From Kribbella pratensis (lineage in GTDB: Bacteria > Actinomycetota > Actinomycetes > Propionibacteriales > Kribbellaceae), in assembly GCF_004365355.1 (NCBI RefSeq), contig NZ_SODP01000003.1:1178001-1242000 (forward strand): a DNA stretch of 64,000 nt, given 5' to 3'. The notes under the pieces were generated by a model. That model did not search any database and was not told the origin of the DNA. It saw only the letters and a list, made by a program, of their open reading frames with translations. The position numbers and the translations under genes are program-made. Positions 16,098 to 24,520 of the stretch are shown piece by piece (the stretch's first letter is position 1; the number at the start of each line of letters is the position of its first letter).

Positions 16098-17576
16098 GTG
16101 CCGTCTCTGACCGACGTGGCTCGAAACCACACCACCCTGGACCAGCCCGACCTGGACCGCCTGCAGCTGCTGATCTCCGACTGGCAGATGCTGGCCGACC
16201 TGTCGTTCGCCGATCTCGTGCTCTGGCTGCCCGACACCGAGGGACTCGGGTTCTGGGCCGGCGCCCAGATGCGCCCGACGACCGGCCCGACGGCGTACCT
16301 CGACGACATCGTCGGCAGCTTCATCCCGCGCGGCCGCCGGCACCTGCTCGACCAGGCGTACGACGGCGGCCGGATCTGCCGCGAGGGCGATCCCGAATGG
16401 CGCGACGACGTCCCCGTCCGGGTCGAGACGATCCCGGTACGGCGGGGCACCCGGGTGATCGCGGTGATCGCGCGCAACACCAACCTGCTCGGCGTCCGTA
16501 CGCCGTCGCGGCTGGAGATCGCCTACCTGCAGAGCGCGACCGACCTGGCCCGGATGATCACCGACGGCGTCTTTCCGTACGGCGGTGAGCGGCTGCTGTC
16601 CACCACGCCACGCGTCGGTGACGGCTGCATCCGGGTCGATCGGCACGGCATGGTGACGTTCGCGAGCCCGAACGCGTTGTCGGCCTACCGGCGGATGGGG
16701 CTCGTCACCGACCTGGTCGGCAGCCGGCTGAAGGACATCACCGCGGAGTTGCTGCATTCCGGACACAAGGTCGACGACGTGCTGGCGTCGGTGGTCACCG
16801 GGCGCGCGGCCAAGGAGATCGAGATCGAGAACTCCGACGCAACGCTGTTCCTCCGGGCGATCCCGCTGCGGGCCGACGGCGCCCACGTCGGAGCGCTGAT
16901 CCTGCTCCGCGACGTCACGGAGCTGCGGAGCCGGGAGCGGGAGCTGGTCACCAAGGAGGCGACCATCCGGGAGATTCATCATCGCGTCAAGAACAACTTG
17001 CAGACGGTCGCCGCGTTACTCCGGATGCAGGCCCGAAGGATCACCGTCCCGGAAGGCCAGGCCGCGCTGGCCGAAGCGGTCCGCCGGGTCGGGTCGATCG
17101 CGATCGTCCACGAGACCCTGTCGGAATCGTTCGACGAGCACGTCGACTTCGACGACGTGGCCGACCGGGTCGGTGCGATGGTCGCGGATGTGTCGACGGT
17201 CTCGACCGCGGTGGAGACGCGACGGAGCGGGACGTTCGGCGTACTGGACTCCGAAGTCGCCACTCCGCTGGCGATGGTGCTGACCGAACTGATGCAGAAC
17301 TCGGTCGAGCACGCCTTCGGCGCCCGGGACGGGGGAGAGGCGAACGGCAGGATCGAGCTCACCGCCGAGCGGTCGGTCGGACGCCTGCACATCAACGTCA
17401 TCGACGACGGCAAAGGGTTGCCGACGAACTTCGACTCCGAGCTGTCCGGCAACCTGGGCCTGTCCATCGTCCGCACCTTGGTGATCGGGGAGCTGGACGG
17501 GACGCTCGAATTCGGCAACCGCCACGACGGAAAGCCCGGCACGCAGGTCACCTTGGACATCCCGGTCAAGGACTAG
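16098..17576 (+). CDS. pdtaS: Sensor histidine kinase PdtaS
   Basis: Cytosolic histidine kinase of the HisKA_2/HWE class that phosphorylates the RNA-binding antiterminator PdtaR in mycobacteria. The 492 residues show an N-terminal GAF-like domain (about 20-160), a PAS domain (about 175-285), the phosphoacceptor IREIHHRVKNNLQTVAALLR near 300 and an ATPase domain with ELMQNSVEHAF (N box), VIDDGKGLP (G1) and GNLGLSIVRTLV (G2). GTG start: TAGCAT lies 7 bases upstream, so probably leaderless. It is convergent with whiB1, the same arrangement as Rv3220c-Rv3219 in M. tuberculosis, which supports the name. Confidence 0.9.
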   Translation: MPSLTDVARNHTTLDQPDLDRLQLLISDWQMLADLSFADLVLWLPDTEGLGFWAGAQMRPTTGPTAYLDDIVGSFIPRGRRHLLDQAYDGGRICREGDPEWRDDVPVRVETIPVRRGTRVIAVIARNTNLLGVRTPSRLEIAYLQSATDLARMITDGVFPYGGERLLSTTPRVGDGCIRVDRHGMVTFASPNALSAYRRMGLVTDLVGSRLKDITAELLHSGHKVDDVLASVVTGRAAKEIEIENSDATLFLRAIPLRADGAHVGALILLRDVTELRSRERELVTKEATIREIHHRVKNNLQTVAALLRMQARRITVPEGQAALAEAVRRVGSIAIVHETLSESFDEHVDFDDVADRVGAMVADVSTVSTAVETRRSGTFGVLDSEVATPLAMVLTELMQNSVEHAFGARDGGEANGRIELTAERSVGRLHINVIDDGKGLPTNFDSELSGNLGLSIVRTLVIGELDGTLEFGNRHDGKPGTQVTLDIPVKD

Positions 17577-17595
17577 GGGGCTGGTGAAACACAAA

Positions 17596-17621
17596 GGCCC
17601 CGCGGTGATTTCCGCGGGGCC
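17596..17621. terminator. Shared terminator between pdtaS and whiB1
   Basis: Perfect 10-bp stem (GGCCCCGCGG / CCGCGGGGCC) with a 6-base loop. Read from the whiB1 side it is followed by TTTGTGTTT, a good U-tract; from the pdtaS side the tract is weak. Confidence 0.75.
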
Positions 17622-17635
17622 CCGAGAGGACTTAC

Positions 17636-17887
17636 TCAGGCGGTGCGGATGCGCTGGCGGGCGTTGCGGCGCTTGAGAGCGCGGCGCTCGTCCTCGCTCA
17701 GACCGCCCCAGACACCGTGGTCCTGGCCGGCTTCCAGAGCCCATGCCAGGCACTGCTCACGCACGTCGCAGCGTCGGCACACCTGCTTGGCTTCCTCGAT
17801 CTGCATGATCGCGGGGCCGGTGTTGCCGATGGGGAAGAACAGTTCCGGGTCCTCGTCGAGGCATACGGCCCGGTGGCGCCAATCCAT
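17636..17887 (-). CDS. whiB1: WhiB1/WblE iron-sulfur regulator
   Basis: [4Fe-4S] nitric-oxide- and redox-sensitive transcription factor. From ATG 17887 it begins MDWRHRAVC and is 83 residues, the standard WhiB1 length. The cluster ligands are Cys9 and the C-x2-C-x5-C set VCRRCDVREQC; the turn GVWGG and basic RRALKRRNARQRIRT tail for DNA contact are intact. In-frame codons further upstream would add an unsupported tail. In mycobacteria WhiB1 is essential, binds SigA region 4 and is induced by cAMP receptor protein; two Crp-like sites lie upstream here. Confidence 0.95.
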   Translation of the reverse strand: MDWRHRAVCLDEDPELFFPIGNTGPAIMQIEEAKQVCRRCDVREQCLAWALEAGQDHGVWGGLSEDERRALKRRNARQRIRTA

Positions 17888-18002
17888 GGCGGATCCCATC
17901 TCTCTCAGTAGTTGACGTAAGCTGACGGGAAGGTCTGTGCCCAATCAGCGGTGCTGTACTCGTCGATTCGTTTCGCACGGGGGGTTTTTAAGTGCGATGC
18001 GT

Positions 18003-18018
18003 TGTGAACGCATTCACG
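18003..18018. promoter_or_regulatory. Crp-like binding site 1
   Basis: TGTGA-N6-TCACG, 9 of 10 matches to the cAMP receptor protein consensus TGTGA-N6-TCACA, 116 bases upstream of the whiB1 ATG. Confidence 0.55.
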
Positions 18019-18068
18019 AACGAGACCATGTTCCCAATCTTGGCGGATCGAAACAAGGGTTATGGAGT

Positions 18069-18084
18069 TGTCGATCCGATCACA
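18069..18084. promoter_or_regulatory. Crp-like binding site 2
   Basis: TGTCG-N6-TCACA, 8 of 10 consensus matches, with its centre 66 bases from that of site 1. The tandem arrangement resembles the two-site whiB1 promoter known in M. tuberculosis. Confidence 0.4.
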
Positions 18085-18279
18085 ACGCTTCCTTAACACT
18101 CGGAACTGGCGCAGCGTCGTACTCCCCATCCGGTTATCGGACGGAGCCGCTCTTCCGCAATCACCCGTTCACTGCAGGTAACCGTTCCAACCTTCTTTTG
18201 GTTACGCACAACCCTCAAATCCCTGTAGGGCCTCGGGTCCACAAGCCGCCCCAGGACATGGCGGCACTAAGCTGGCGCA

Positions 18280-18690
18280 GTGCCGACCGACTCCCCAGCT
18301 GCCGCCGTCCCGAGACCGCTCAAGCTAGCCGCGGCAGTGGTCGCTTTGGAAGGCCTCGCACTGATCGTTCTCGGAATTGGCGAAGGCTTGACGATTCATG
18401 GCGATCGCTTGGTGCTCGGTCTGACCACGGCCGGCTTCTTCCTCGTGTACGGCGTGGCGCTGGGCTTCGTCGCCCGCGGGTTGTGGAGGGCCGTGCGCTG
18501 GAGTCGTGGACCGACGGTGTTCACCCAGTTGATCCAGCTCCTGGTCGCGTACAGCTTCTGGGGCGGATCGACCAAGGCCGTCGCCGTCGCGCTCGCCGTC
18601 GCGGCCCTCGCCGTACTGATCTGCGTGTTCCAGAAGGCATCCACCGACGCCCTGGCCGGTGGCGAGGCCAACGATCATCCGGTGCTCTAG
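18280..18690 (+). CDS. Small four-helix membrane protein
   Basis: 136 residues with four clear hydrophobic helices (about 16-36, 47-67, 84-101, 105-120) separated by short loops, the third preceded by RAVRWSRGPTVFTQLIQLL. I know similar unnamed actinobacterial membrane proteins but no function. GTG start with TAAGCT 6 bases upstream and no Shine-Dalgarno: probably leaderless. Its end is 4 bases from the convergent sigF gene. Confidence 0.75.
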   Translation: MPTDSPAAAVPRPLKLAAAVVALEGLALIVLGIGEGLTIHGDRLVLGLTTAGFFLVYGVALGFVARGLWRAVRWSRGPTVFTQLIQLLVAYSFWGGSTKAVAVALAVAALAVLICVFQKASTDALAGGEANDHPVL

Positions 18691-18694
18691 GCAG

Positions 18695-19564
18695 CTATTC
18701 CTTCAGCAAGCCGGCGCGGAGCTCGGTCAGTGTCCGGGCCAGCAGCCGGGAGACATGCATCTGCGAGATCCCGATCTCCTCGGCGATCTGGGACTGCGTC
18801 ATACCGCGGAAGAACCGTAGCGTCAGGATCCGCTTCTCGCGCGTGTCCAGCTGTGCCAGCAAGGGTTTGAGCGACTCCCGGTACTCGACGCTCTCCAACG
18901 CCTCGTCCTCGCCGCCCAGGCCGTCCAGGACCGTGGTCGCGTCGGTCTCGTTCTGGTCGGGAGCGTCCAGGGACAAGGTGTTGTAAGCGTTCGCGGACTC
19001 GAGCCCTTCGATCACCAGATCCGGCGACAGCCCGAGCCGGTCGGACAGCTCAGCCACGGTCGGCGCCCGGCCGAGCTCCTGCGTCAGCTCGGCCGTGGCC
19101 GCGGTCAGTGACAACCGCAGCTCCTGCAGTCGCCGCGGCACCCGGATGGCCCAGCCCTTGTCCCGGAAATACCGCTTGATCTCACCCAGGATCGTCGGCG
19201 TCGCGTACGTCGAGAACTCGACACCGCGATCCGAATCGAAACGGTCGATCGCTTTGATCAGACCGATCGTGGCCACCTGGACCAGGTCGTCGTACGGCTC
19301 GCCGCGGTTGCGGAACCGGCGGGCCAGATGCTCCACCAGCGGCATGTGCAGCGCGACCAGGCCGTCGCGCGCCGCGGTGTGCGCGGGGTCGCCCGGCCCC
19401 GCGGCGGCGGCCATCCGCTGGAAGAAGTCCGCCGTCCGGGTACGCAGATCCGTAGACTCCCGAGGCTCGCTCGGGATGTGCTCGTCTGTCACGCCCGCGC
19501 CTCGCCGGCGCTCGGCTGCGGGGAGACAGGCCACTGTGCTGTGCTCATCGTCCGCTCGCTGCAC
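18695..19564 (-). CDS. sigF: Stress/sporulation sigma factor, SigB/SigF family
   Basis: Group 3 sigma-70 factor of 289 residues. Region 2 is visible as LVEHLARRFRNRGEPYDDLVQVATIGLIKAIDRF followed by EFSTYATPTILGEIKRYFRDKGWAIRVPRRLQEL (2.4 to 3.0), region 3 as LGRAPTVAELSDRLGLS, and region 4 as REKRILTLRFFRGMTQSQIAEEIGISQMHVSRLL. It directly follows rsbW (4-base gap), the classical anti-sigma/sigma operon. A GTG at 19564 is used; the first 40 residues are variable, and a second in-frame GTG 24 codons later is possible. Likely controls general stress or developmental genes. Confidence 0.9.
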   Translation of the reverse strand: MQRADDEHSTVACLPAAERRRGAGVTDEHIPSEPRESTDLRTRTADFFQRMAAAAGPGDPAHTAARDGLVALHMPLVEHLARRFRNRGEPYDDLVQVATIGLIKAIDRFDSDRGVEFSTYATPTILGEIKRYFRDKGWAIRVPRRLQELRLSLTAATAELTQELGRAPTVAELSDRLGLSPDLVIEGLESANAYNTLSLDAPDQNETDATTVLDGLGGEDEALESVEYRESLKPLLAQLDTREKRILTLRFFRGMTQSQIAEEIGISQMHVSRLLARTLTELRAGLLKE

Positions 19565-19568
19565 TTGC

Positions 19569-19961
19569 TCACAGGCTCTCCGTCGCGGTGGCGGTAGCCG
19601 TCACGGTGATGGTCAGACGCCCGTCGATCGTCTCCGCCGCGGCGGACTCGACCAGCGCGGTCAGGACGGTCCAGCCGAACGAGTCGGTGTCGGGCATCCA
19701 GCCGCCCGGCACGACGGCGCTCGCGCGCACCGTCAGCTGCGGCGGGTCGATCTCGAACACGCATTCCAGCACGCCGTCGGCCGCCTCCGGCAGCAGCAGC
19801 GCGCAGGCCTCGTCGACGGCGATCCGCAGGTCGTCGATCGCGTCCAGGGTGAAGTCGTTGCGGGCAGCCAGGTTGCCGACCACGGATCGCGGTACGGCGA
19901 TGTAGGCGCCGTCCGCCGGGATACTCAGGCGGACCTCGGCGGCTCGTCCCGTGCTGCTCAC
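19569..19961 (-). CDS. Anti-sigma factor RsbW-type kinase
   Basis: GHKL-fold serine kinase/anti-sigma factor of 130 residues paired with the SigF gene. The N box is seen as LRIAVDEACALLL, preceded by the strand VPRSVVGNLAARNDF; the G1-like region DTDSFGWTVLTALVES is reduced, as in many actinobacterial RsbW homologues. GTG start with AGGAGA 4 bases upstream. The partner anti-anti-sigma (RsbV) gene is not in the window. Confidence 0.85.
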   Translation of the reverse strand: MSSTGRAAEVRLSIPADGAYIAVPRSVVGNLAARNDFTLDAIDDLRIAVDEACALLLPEAADGVLECVFEIDPPQLTVRASAVVPGGWMPDTDSFGWTVLTALVESAAAETIDGRLTITVTATATATESL

Positions 19962-20002
19962 ATCGTCTCCTGTGCTGTCGGCCGGGCCTTCGGCACCGGC
20001 GT

Positions 20003-20054
20003 GGTCATGGGGCTCCCTCCGCTCCTCAGTCCAGGCCGGGAGGGCCCCATGACC
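20003..20054 (-). terminator. Long stem-loop after the amino-acid ABC operon
   Basis: Perfect 11-bp arms (GGTCATGGGGC and its complement), extended inward by four pairs after a two-base bulge, around a roughly 20-base loop. It lies 47 bases past the ABC ATPase stop and before rsbW, so it should insulate the two operons. Confidence 0.55.
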
Positions 20055-20100
20055 GTGCGCGGCACCTTGTGTGGGACTCGTATTCCGACCGTACCCGAAC

Positions 20101-20877
20101 TCAGGGGTGTTCGTGCTCCGAGCGGAGTCGGGAGAGGAACGCCCGGGTGCGGGAGTGTTGCGGGTTGCCGATGACGTCCTTCGGGGGACCGGCCTCGACG
20201 ACCACGCCGCCGTCCATGAACACGACCGTGTCGGCGACCTCGCGGGCGAACGACATCTCGTGGGTGACCACGATCATCGTCATCCCGTCGAGCGCGAGCT
20301 CCCGCATCACCGCGAGCACCTCGCCGACCAGTTCGGGGTCGAGCGCCGACGTCGGCTCGTCGAACAGCATCAGCTTCGGCTGCATGGCCAGTGCCCGCGC
20401 GATCGCGACCCGCTGCTGCTGACCGCCGGACAGCTGCGCCGGGTAGGCGTTGCAGCGGTCCGCGAGGCCGACCCGGTCGAGCAGCTTCATCGCCCGCTCC
20501 CGCGCGGTCTTCTTCGACTCACGCTTGACCTGCGTGGGCGCCTCGACGATGTTCTCCAGCGCGGTCATGTGCGGGAACAGGTTGAACCGCTGGAACACCA
20601 TCCCGATCTCGCGCCGCTGCGCCGCGATCTCCTTGTTCTTCAGGCGGTACAGCTTCCCGTCGCGGTCGGCGTACCCCATCAGTTCGTCGTCGACCCAGAT
20701 CCGGCCGCCGTCGATCGTCTCGAGCTGGTTGATGCAGCGCAGGAACGTCGTCTTGCCCGAGCCCGACGGCCCGAGCAGACACACGACCTGCCCGGCATCG
20801 ACATCGAGGTCGATGCCCTTCAGGACTTCGTTGTGGTGGAAGGACTTGGTCACATTCACCGCATGAACCAGTGGCAT
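20101..20877 (-). CDS. Polar amino-acid ABC transporter ATPase (cassette 1)
   Basis: GlnQ-type ATPase, 258 residues, of the polar amino acid family. Walker A GPSGSGKTT, Q loop VFQRFN, signature LSGGQQQRVAIARAL, Walker B LMLFDEPTSALDPEL and the switch His in VVTHEMSFAREVAD are intact. Overlaps the permease gene by ATGA. Compared with cassette 2 it has an insert after Walker A (DGGRIWVDDELMGYADRDGKLYR region). Energises uptake by its cognate permease and lipoprotein. Confidence 0.93.
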   Translation of the reverse strand: MPLVHAVNVTKSFHHNEVLKGIDLDVDAGQVVCLLGPSGSGKTTFLRCINQLETIDGGRIWVDDELMGYADRDGKLYRLKNKEIAAQRREIGMVFQRFNLFPHMTALENIVEAPTQVKRESKKTARERAMKLLDRVGLADRCNAYPAQLSGGQQQRVAIARALAMQPKLMLFDEPTSALDPELVGEVLAVMRELALDGMTMIVVTHEMSFAREVADTVVFMDGGVVVEAGPPKDVIGNPQHSRTRAFLSRLRSEHEHP

Positions 20878-21842
20878 CAGGCGCCTCCCGCTCCGGCCGG
20901 CCGCGCTGCCCGCGGTGCCTTGGTCCCGAAACCACGGCCGAAGTGCCGCTCGAGGAAGTACTGGCCGACCATCAGCACGCTGGTCGCGGCCAGGTAGTAC
21001 AGCGTCGCGGCGACCGCGATCGGGAACGTCTTGTAGTAGGTGCTGCCGATCGACTGCAGCTGGTAGAACAGCTCGCCGATCACCGGTACGGCGAGCAGCA
21101 GCGAGGTGTCCTTCAGCATCGCGATCGTCTCGTTGCCGGTCGGCGGCACGATCACGCGCATCGCCTGCGGCAGCACGACCCGGCGCATCACCTTGCCGCT
21201 GCTCATCCCCAGCGCCTCGGCCGCCTCGGCCTGGCCCGGGTCGACGCTCATGATGCCGGCGCGGGCGATCTCGGCCATGTACGCCGCCTCGGACAGCCCG
21301 AGACCGATCACACCGGCGACGATCCCGGTGAAGATCTGATTGGCGTCCAGCGTGTAGAACCGCCAGTCACCGGACAGCCCGAGCCAGTCGATGATCTTCC
21401 AGTCGAACGGGACCCCGAACGCGATGCCCTGCTGGAAGAGGATCCCGAGCGTGCCCATCGTGAACAGCAGGATGTACCGCGGGATGCTCCGGAAGAACCA
21501 GGTGAACACCCACGACACCCCGGCCAGGATCGGGTTGTCGGACAGCCGCATAACAGCCAGTACGACGCCGCCCCCGACGCCGATGATCATCGACAGCACG
21601 GTGACCAGCAACGTGCCCTTGATGAAGCCGTTGATCACCGGCTGCTGGTTCATCGCCTGGAAGACGAATCTCCAGTCGAAGGCCTTGTTCGACAGCAGCA
21701 GGTGCAGCAGCATCGCGGCCAGGATCACGATCACGGCGATCGCGATCCAGCGGCCGGGATGCCGGACCGGTACGGCGTTGATGGCACCCGGCCGATCGGG
21801 GCTTGCATCCGTCGGCCGGGTCTCGGTGGCGTCAGTGCTCAT
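20877..21842 (-). CDS. Polar amino-acid ABC transporter permease (cassette 1)
   Basis: HisM/GlnP-type integral membrane subunit, 321 residues. About five to six helices, with the coupling-loop EAA motif in AYMAEIARAGIMSVDPGQAEAAEALGMSSGKVMRRVVLPQA. Long N-terminal tail (about 35 residues) before the first helix and a large loop near 130-170, features of the glutamate/arginine-type permeases. It starts 7 bases after the lipoprotein gene and overlaps the ATPase. Only one permease gene is present, so the transporter is probably a homodimer. Confidence 0.9.
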   Translation of the reverse strand: MSTDATETRPTDASPDRPGAINAVPVRHPGRWIAIAVIVILAAMLLHLLLSNKAFDWRFVFQAMNQQPVINGFIKGTLLVTVLSMIIGVGGGVVLAVMRLSDNPILAGVSWVFTWFFRSIPRYILLFTMGTLGILFQQGIAFGVPFDWKIIDWLGLSGDWRFYTLDANQIFTGIVAGVIGLGLSEAAYMAEIARAGIMSVDPGQAEAAEALGMSSGKVMRRVVLPQAMRVIVPPTGNETIAMLKDTSLLLAVPVIGELFYQLQSIGSTYYKTFPIAVAATLYYLAATSVLMVGQYFLERHFGRGFGTKAPRAARPAGAGGA

Positions 21843-21849
21843 GGGAGCC

Positions 21850-22764
21850 TCACGGGTTCACGGCGAAGTCGGTGAGCGCACCGGAGTCGTTGTTCCACTT
21901 CTGCAGCGTGCTCTTGTAGGTGCCCTCGGTGTTCAGGGCCTTCAGCGCCTCGGTGATCGATTGCGCGAACGCCGTCTCCGCCTTCGGGATCACATAGCCG
22001 TACGGCGCGGCGTCGTAGATGTCGCCGAGCTGCTCGAGCTGACCGTTGGTCTGCTTGATCGCGTACAGCACGACGGGGGAGTCGGCCAGCATCGCGTCGG
22101 CCTTCCCGCCGACCAGGTCCGCGGTGGCCTGGTCCTGCTTCTCCCGGACGACCAGCTTGATCTCGGGCTTGCCGGCGGCCTTGCACGCGGCCTGCCGCTT
22201 CGGCATGTCGTCCTCGAGCTGCGTCGTGCCCTTCTGCACCGCGACGGTCTTGCCGCACGCGTCGTCGGGCTTGACACCCTTCGGGTTGCCCTTCGCGGTC
22301 GCCCACAGCGTGCCGGCATTGAAGTAGCTGACCATGTTGACCTGCTGCTTGCGCTTGTCGTTGATCGTGAACGACGAGACGCCGACGTCGTACTTGCCGC
22401 TCTGGACACCGGTGATGATCGTGTCGAAGCCGGCCGGCTGCCAGTCGACCGTGACGCCGAACTTCTGCGCCACCGCGTTGAACAGGTCGACGTCCATGCC
22501 GACGACGGTCTTGCCGCCCTGCAGGAACTCGTTCGGCGGGTAGCTGGCGTCCACGCCGACGACGATCTTCCCGGCCGACTTGATCTTCGGCGGCAGCGAA
22601 CCACTCAGATCCGGGCCGCTGCTGGACGGACCGCTCGAGGGAGCGCTGGAGGGGGCGCTCGACGGTGAGGTGGACGAACCACCTTCGAGAGAGTTCGAAC
22701 CGCAACCGGCGGCGGCGAGAACCAGGACACCGGACAAGGCCAGCGTCCTACGCAGGACAGACAT
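21850..22764 (-). CDS. Amino-acid-binding lipoprotein (cassette 1)
   Basis: Extracellular solute-binding protein family 3, 304 residues. Lipoprotein signal with lipobox LAAAGC (Cys21), then a Ser/Pro-rich spacer (about 24-52) and the ligand domain starting KIVVGVDASYPPNEF, with DVDLFNAVAQKFG, FDTIITGVQSGKYDVGVSSFTI, and the second lobe KTVAVQKGTTQLEDDM. The positions of DVGVSSF and the Arg/Lys-rich loop suit a polar amino acid. An 8-bp inverted repeat lies just upstream (22783-22804). Confidence 0.9.
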   Translation of the reverse strand: MSVLRRTLALSGVLVLAAAGCGSNSLEGGSSTSPSSAPSSAPSSGPSSSGPDLSGSLPPKIKSAGKIVVGVDASYPPNEFLQGGKTVVGMDVDLFNAVAQKFGVTVDWQPAGFDTIITGVQSGKYDVGVSSFTINDKRKQQVNMVSYFNAGTLWATAKGNPKGVKPDDACGKTVAVQKGTTQLEDDMPKRQAACKAAGKPEIKLVVREKQDQATADLVGGKADAMLADSPVVLYAIKQTNGQLEQLGDIYDAAPYGYVIPKAETAFAQSITEALKALNTEGTYKSTLQKWNNDSGALTDFAVNP

Positions 22765-22782
22765 CTAGGTCCTCCAAACCCG

Positions 22783-22804
22783 GGCACCGGTCGGCCCCGG
22801 TGCC
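22783..22804. promoter_or_regulatory. Inverted repeat upstream of lipoprotein gene 1
   Basis: GGCACCGG and CCGGTGCC around 6 bases, 19 bases before the ATG and just upstream of its GGAGG. Could be a repressor operator or a 5'-leader hairpin separating the two ABC cassettes. Confidence 0.4.
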
Positions 22805-22931
22805 ATGTGTCCGCATCTTGACACAACGACCTGTGGACAGCGCACGGACCAACCGGGAAAGGAGACCTATTCGTGTCGTCATCGCTCGTGACGCTGCGGC
22901 CCGTCGATCACCCGGGCACGCAGCGTGACGA

Positions 22932-23684
22932 TCAGGACGGTTCGACGTGCGTCGGGTCGAGGACGCGACGGAGGAAGGTACGAGTGCGCTCCTCCGTGGG
23001 ACTTCCGATCACGTCCGCGGGCGGGCCCTGCTCCACGATGACACCGGCGTCCATGAACACGACCCGGTCGGCCACCTCGCGGGCGAAGGCCATCTCGTGC
23101 GTGACGACGAGCATCGTCATACCGTCCAGGGCGAGTTTGCGCATGACCGTCAGGACGTCGCCGACGAGCTCCGGGTCCAGCGCGGACGTCGGCTCGTCGA
23201 ACAGCATCAGCGCCGGGTCCATCGACAACGCCCGCGCGATCGCGACCCGTTGCTGCTGACCACCGGACAGCTGCGCCGGATACGCATCGATCTTGTCGCT
23301 CAGCCCGACCCGCTCCAGGTTGGCGCGGGCGATCCGGTCTGCGTCCTGCGGCCCGCGCTTCAGAACGGTGCGCTGGGCAACGGTGCAGTTGGCCAGCACC
23401 GACAGGTGCGGGAACAGGTTGAACTGCTGGAACACCATCCCGATCTGCTGCCGGGCCGCGTCCAGGTGGCAGTCCGGGTCGGTGATGTCCTCACCGCGGA
23501 CGATCACCTGTCCCTGCTGTGGTTTCTCGAGCAAGTTCACGCAGCGCAGCAGCGTCGACTTGCCCGATCCGGACGGGCCGATGACACACACCACCTCGCC
23601 CTGCTCGACGGTGAAGTCGATCCCGCGCAGGACGTGGTTGCTGCCGAAGGACTTGTGCAGGTTCTTGATCTCGACCAAAGCCAT
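22932..23684 (-). CDS. Polar amino-acid ABC transporter ATPase (cassette 2)
   Basis: 250-residue GlnQ-type ATPase starting MALVEIKNLHKSFG at ATG 23684. Walker A GPSGSGKST, VFQQFNLFPHLSVL, signature LSGGQQQRVAIARAL, Walker B LMLFDEPTSALDPEL and VVTHEMAFAREVAD. Overlaps the permease gene by ATGA. Clearly a paralogue of the cassette 1 ATPase. Confidence 0.93.
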   Translation of the reverse strand: MALVEIKNLHKSFGSNHVLRGIDFTVEQGEVVCVIGPSGSGKSTLLRCVNLLEKPQQGQVIVRGEDITDPDCHLDAARQQIGMVFQQFNLFPHLSVLANCTVAQRTVLKRGPQDADRIARANLERVGLSDKIDAYPAQLSGGQQQRVAIARALSMDPALMLFDEPTSALDPELVGDVLTVMRKLALDGMTMLVVTHEMAFAREVADRVVFMDAGVIVEQGPPADVIGSPTEERTRTFLRRVLDPTHVEPS

Positions 23685-24520
23685 CAGCGCGTCCTCGCAG
23701 TTCGTGCTTCCAGCCGGCGGGCCAGGATGCCCAGCGGCAGCGTGATCAGCAGGTAGCAGAAGCCGCAGACCACGATCGGCGTCAGGTTCGAGTACGTGTT
23801 GGCCAGATCCCGGCCGAAGCCGGTGAGCTCGTACCCGTCCGCGGCGACGCCGATCATGAACACCAGCGACGAGTCCTTCACCAGCAGGATCAGGTCGTTC
23901 GTCAACGGAGGCAGCACGATCCGGAACGCCTGCGGCAGAACGATCTTCCGCATCGCCAGCCCGGGTGGCATGCCGAGCGACCGGGCCGCCTCGACCTGTC
24001 CCTTCGGCACGGCCTGGATACCGGCCCGGATCACCTCGGCCATGTACGCCGATGCCACGATCCCGAGCGCCAGCCACACCACGCCGTACGGATCCCAGGG
24101 GATCGTCATGCCCGGGAACGCCAGCGGCAGCAGGCTGAACGCGATGAACACCACGATCGCGGGCAGTCCGCGGAAGAACTCGATGTACGCCGTCGCGATC
24201 CACCGGTACGGGCCGACCTGGCTGAGTTTCATCAACGCCAGCAGCGTGCCGCCGGCCAGACCGATCACGAAGGCGCCGGCCGTGTACTCGAGCGTCTTCA
24301 CCAGGGCCTTGAGCACGCCGTCGGTGAACGTGGACTTGATGAACTCCGGCTTGAAGAACACGCTGCCGATCTGGTGCCAGTTCGCGACGAACACGGCGAC
24401 CAGGACCAGCACGACGAGCACGGCGTACTGGATCAAGCGGGAGCGCTGGGCCCGCCGGCGCGGGCTCAGCCCCTTCCGCTCAACGGTTGTCTGAGTCCCG
24501 ATTTCTGGCGAGGTACTCAC
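23684..24520 (-). CDS. Polar amino-acid ABC transporter permease (cassette 2)
   Basis: 278-residue HisM/GlnP-type permease. EAA loop is in AYMAEVIRAGIQAVPKGQVEAARSLGMPPGLAMRKIVLPQA; the helix LVKDSSLVFMIGVAADG follows as in the family. GTG start overlaps the lipoprotein stop as GTGA, and its stop overlaps the ATPase start, so the order lipoprotein-permease-ATPase is tightly coupled, as in cassette 1. Confidence 0.92.
   Translation of the reverse strand: MSTSPEIGTQTTVERKGLSPRRRAQRSRLIQYAVLVVLVLVAVFVANWHQIGSVFFKPEFIKSTFTDGVLKALVKTLEYTAGAFVIGLAGGTLLALMKLSQVGPYRWIATAYIEFFRGLPAIVVFIAFSLLPLAFPGMTIPWDPYGVVWLALGIVASAYMAEVIRAGIQAVPKGQVEAARSLGMPPGLAMRKIVLPQAFRIVLPPLTNDLILLVKDSSLVFMIGVAADGYELTGFGRDLANTYSNLTPIVVCGFCYLLITLPLGILARRLEARTARTR

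Larger units (their letters stand above)
17888..18279. other. 392-bp divergent regulatory region of whiB1
   Basis: No gene seen. Contains two Crp-like palindromes (18003-18018, 18069-18084) upstream of whiB1 and a leaderless -10 box (TAAGCT, 18268-18273) for the membrane protein gene. The length is unusual for this compact window and fits complex control of whiB1. Confidence 0.6.

Noticed and set aside
22932..24203. Longer start for the cassette 2 ATPase
   Set aside because: The extra N-terminus is the complement frame of the permease; ATG 23684 begins the conserved sequence with ATGA coupling.
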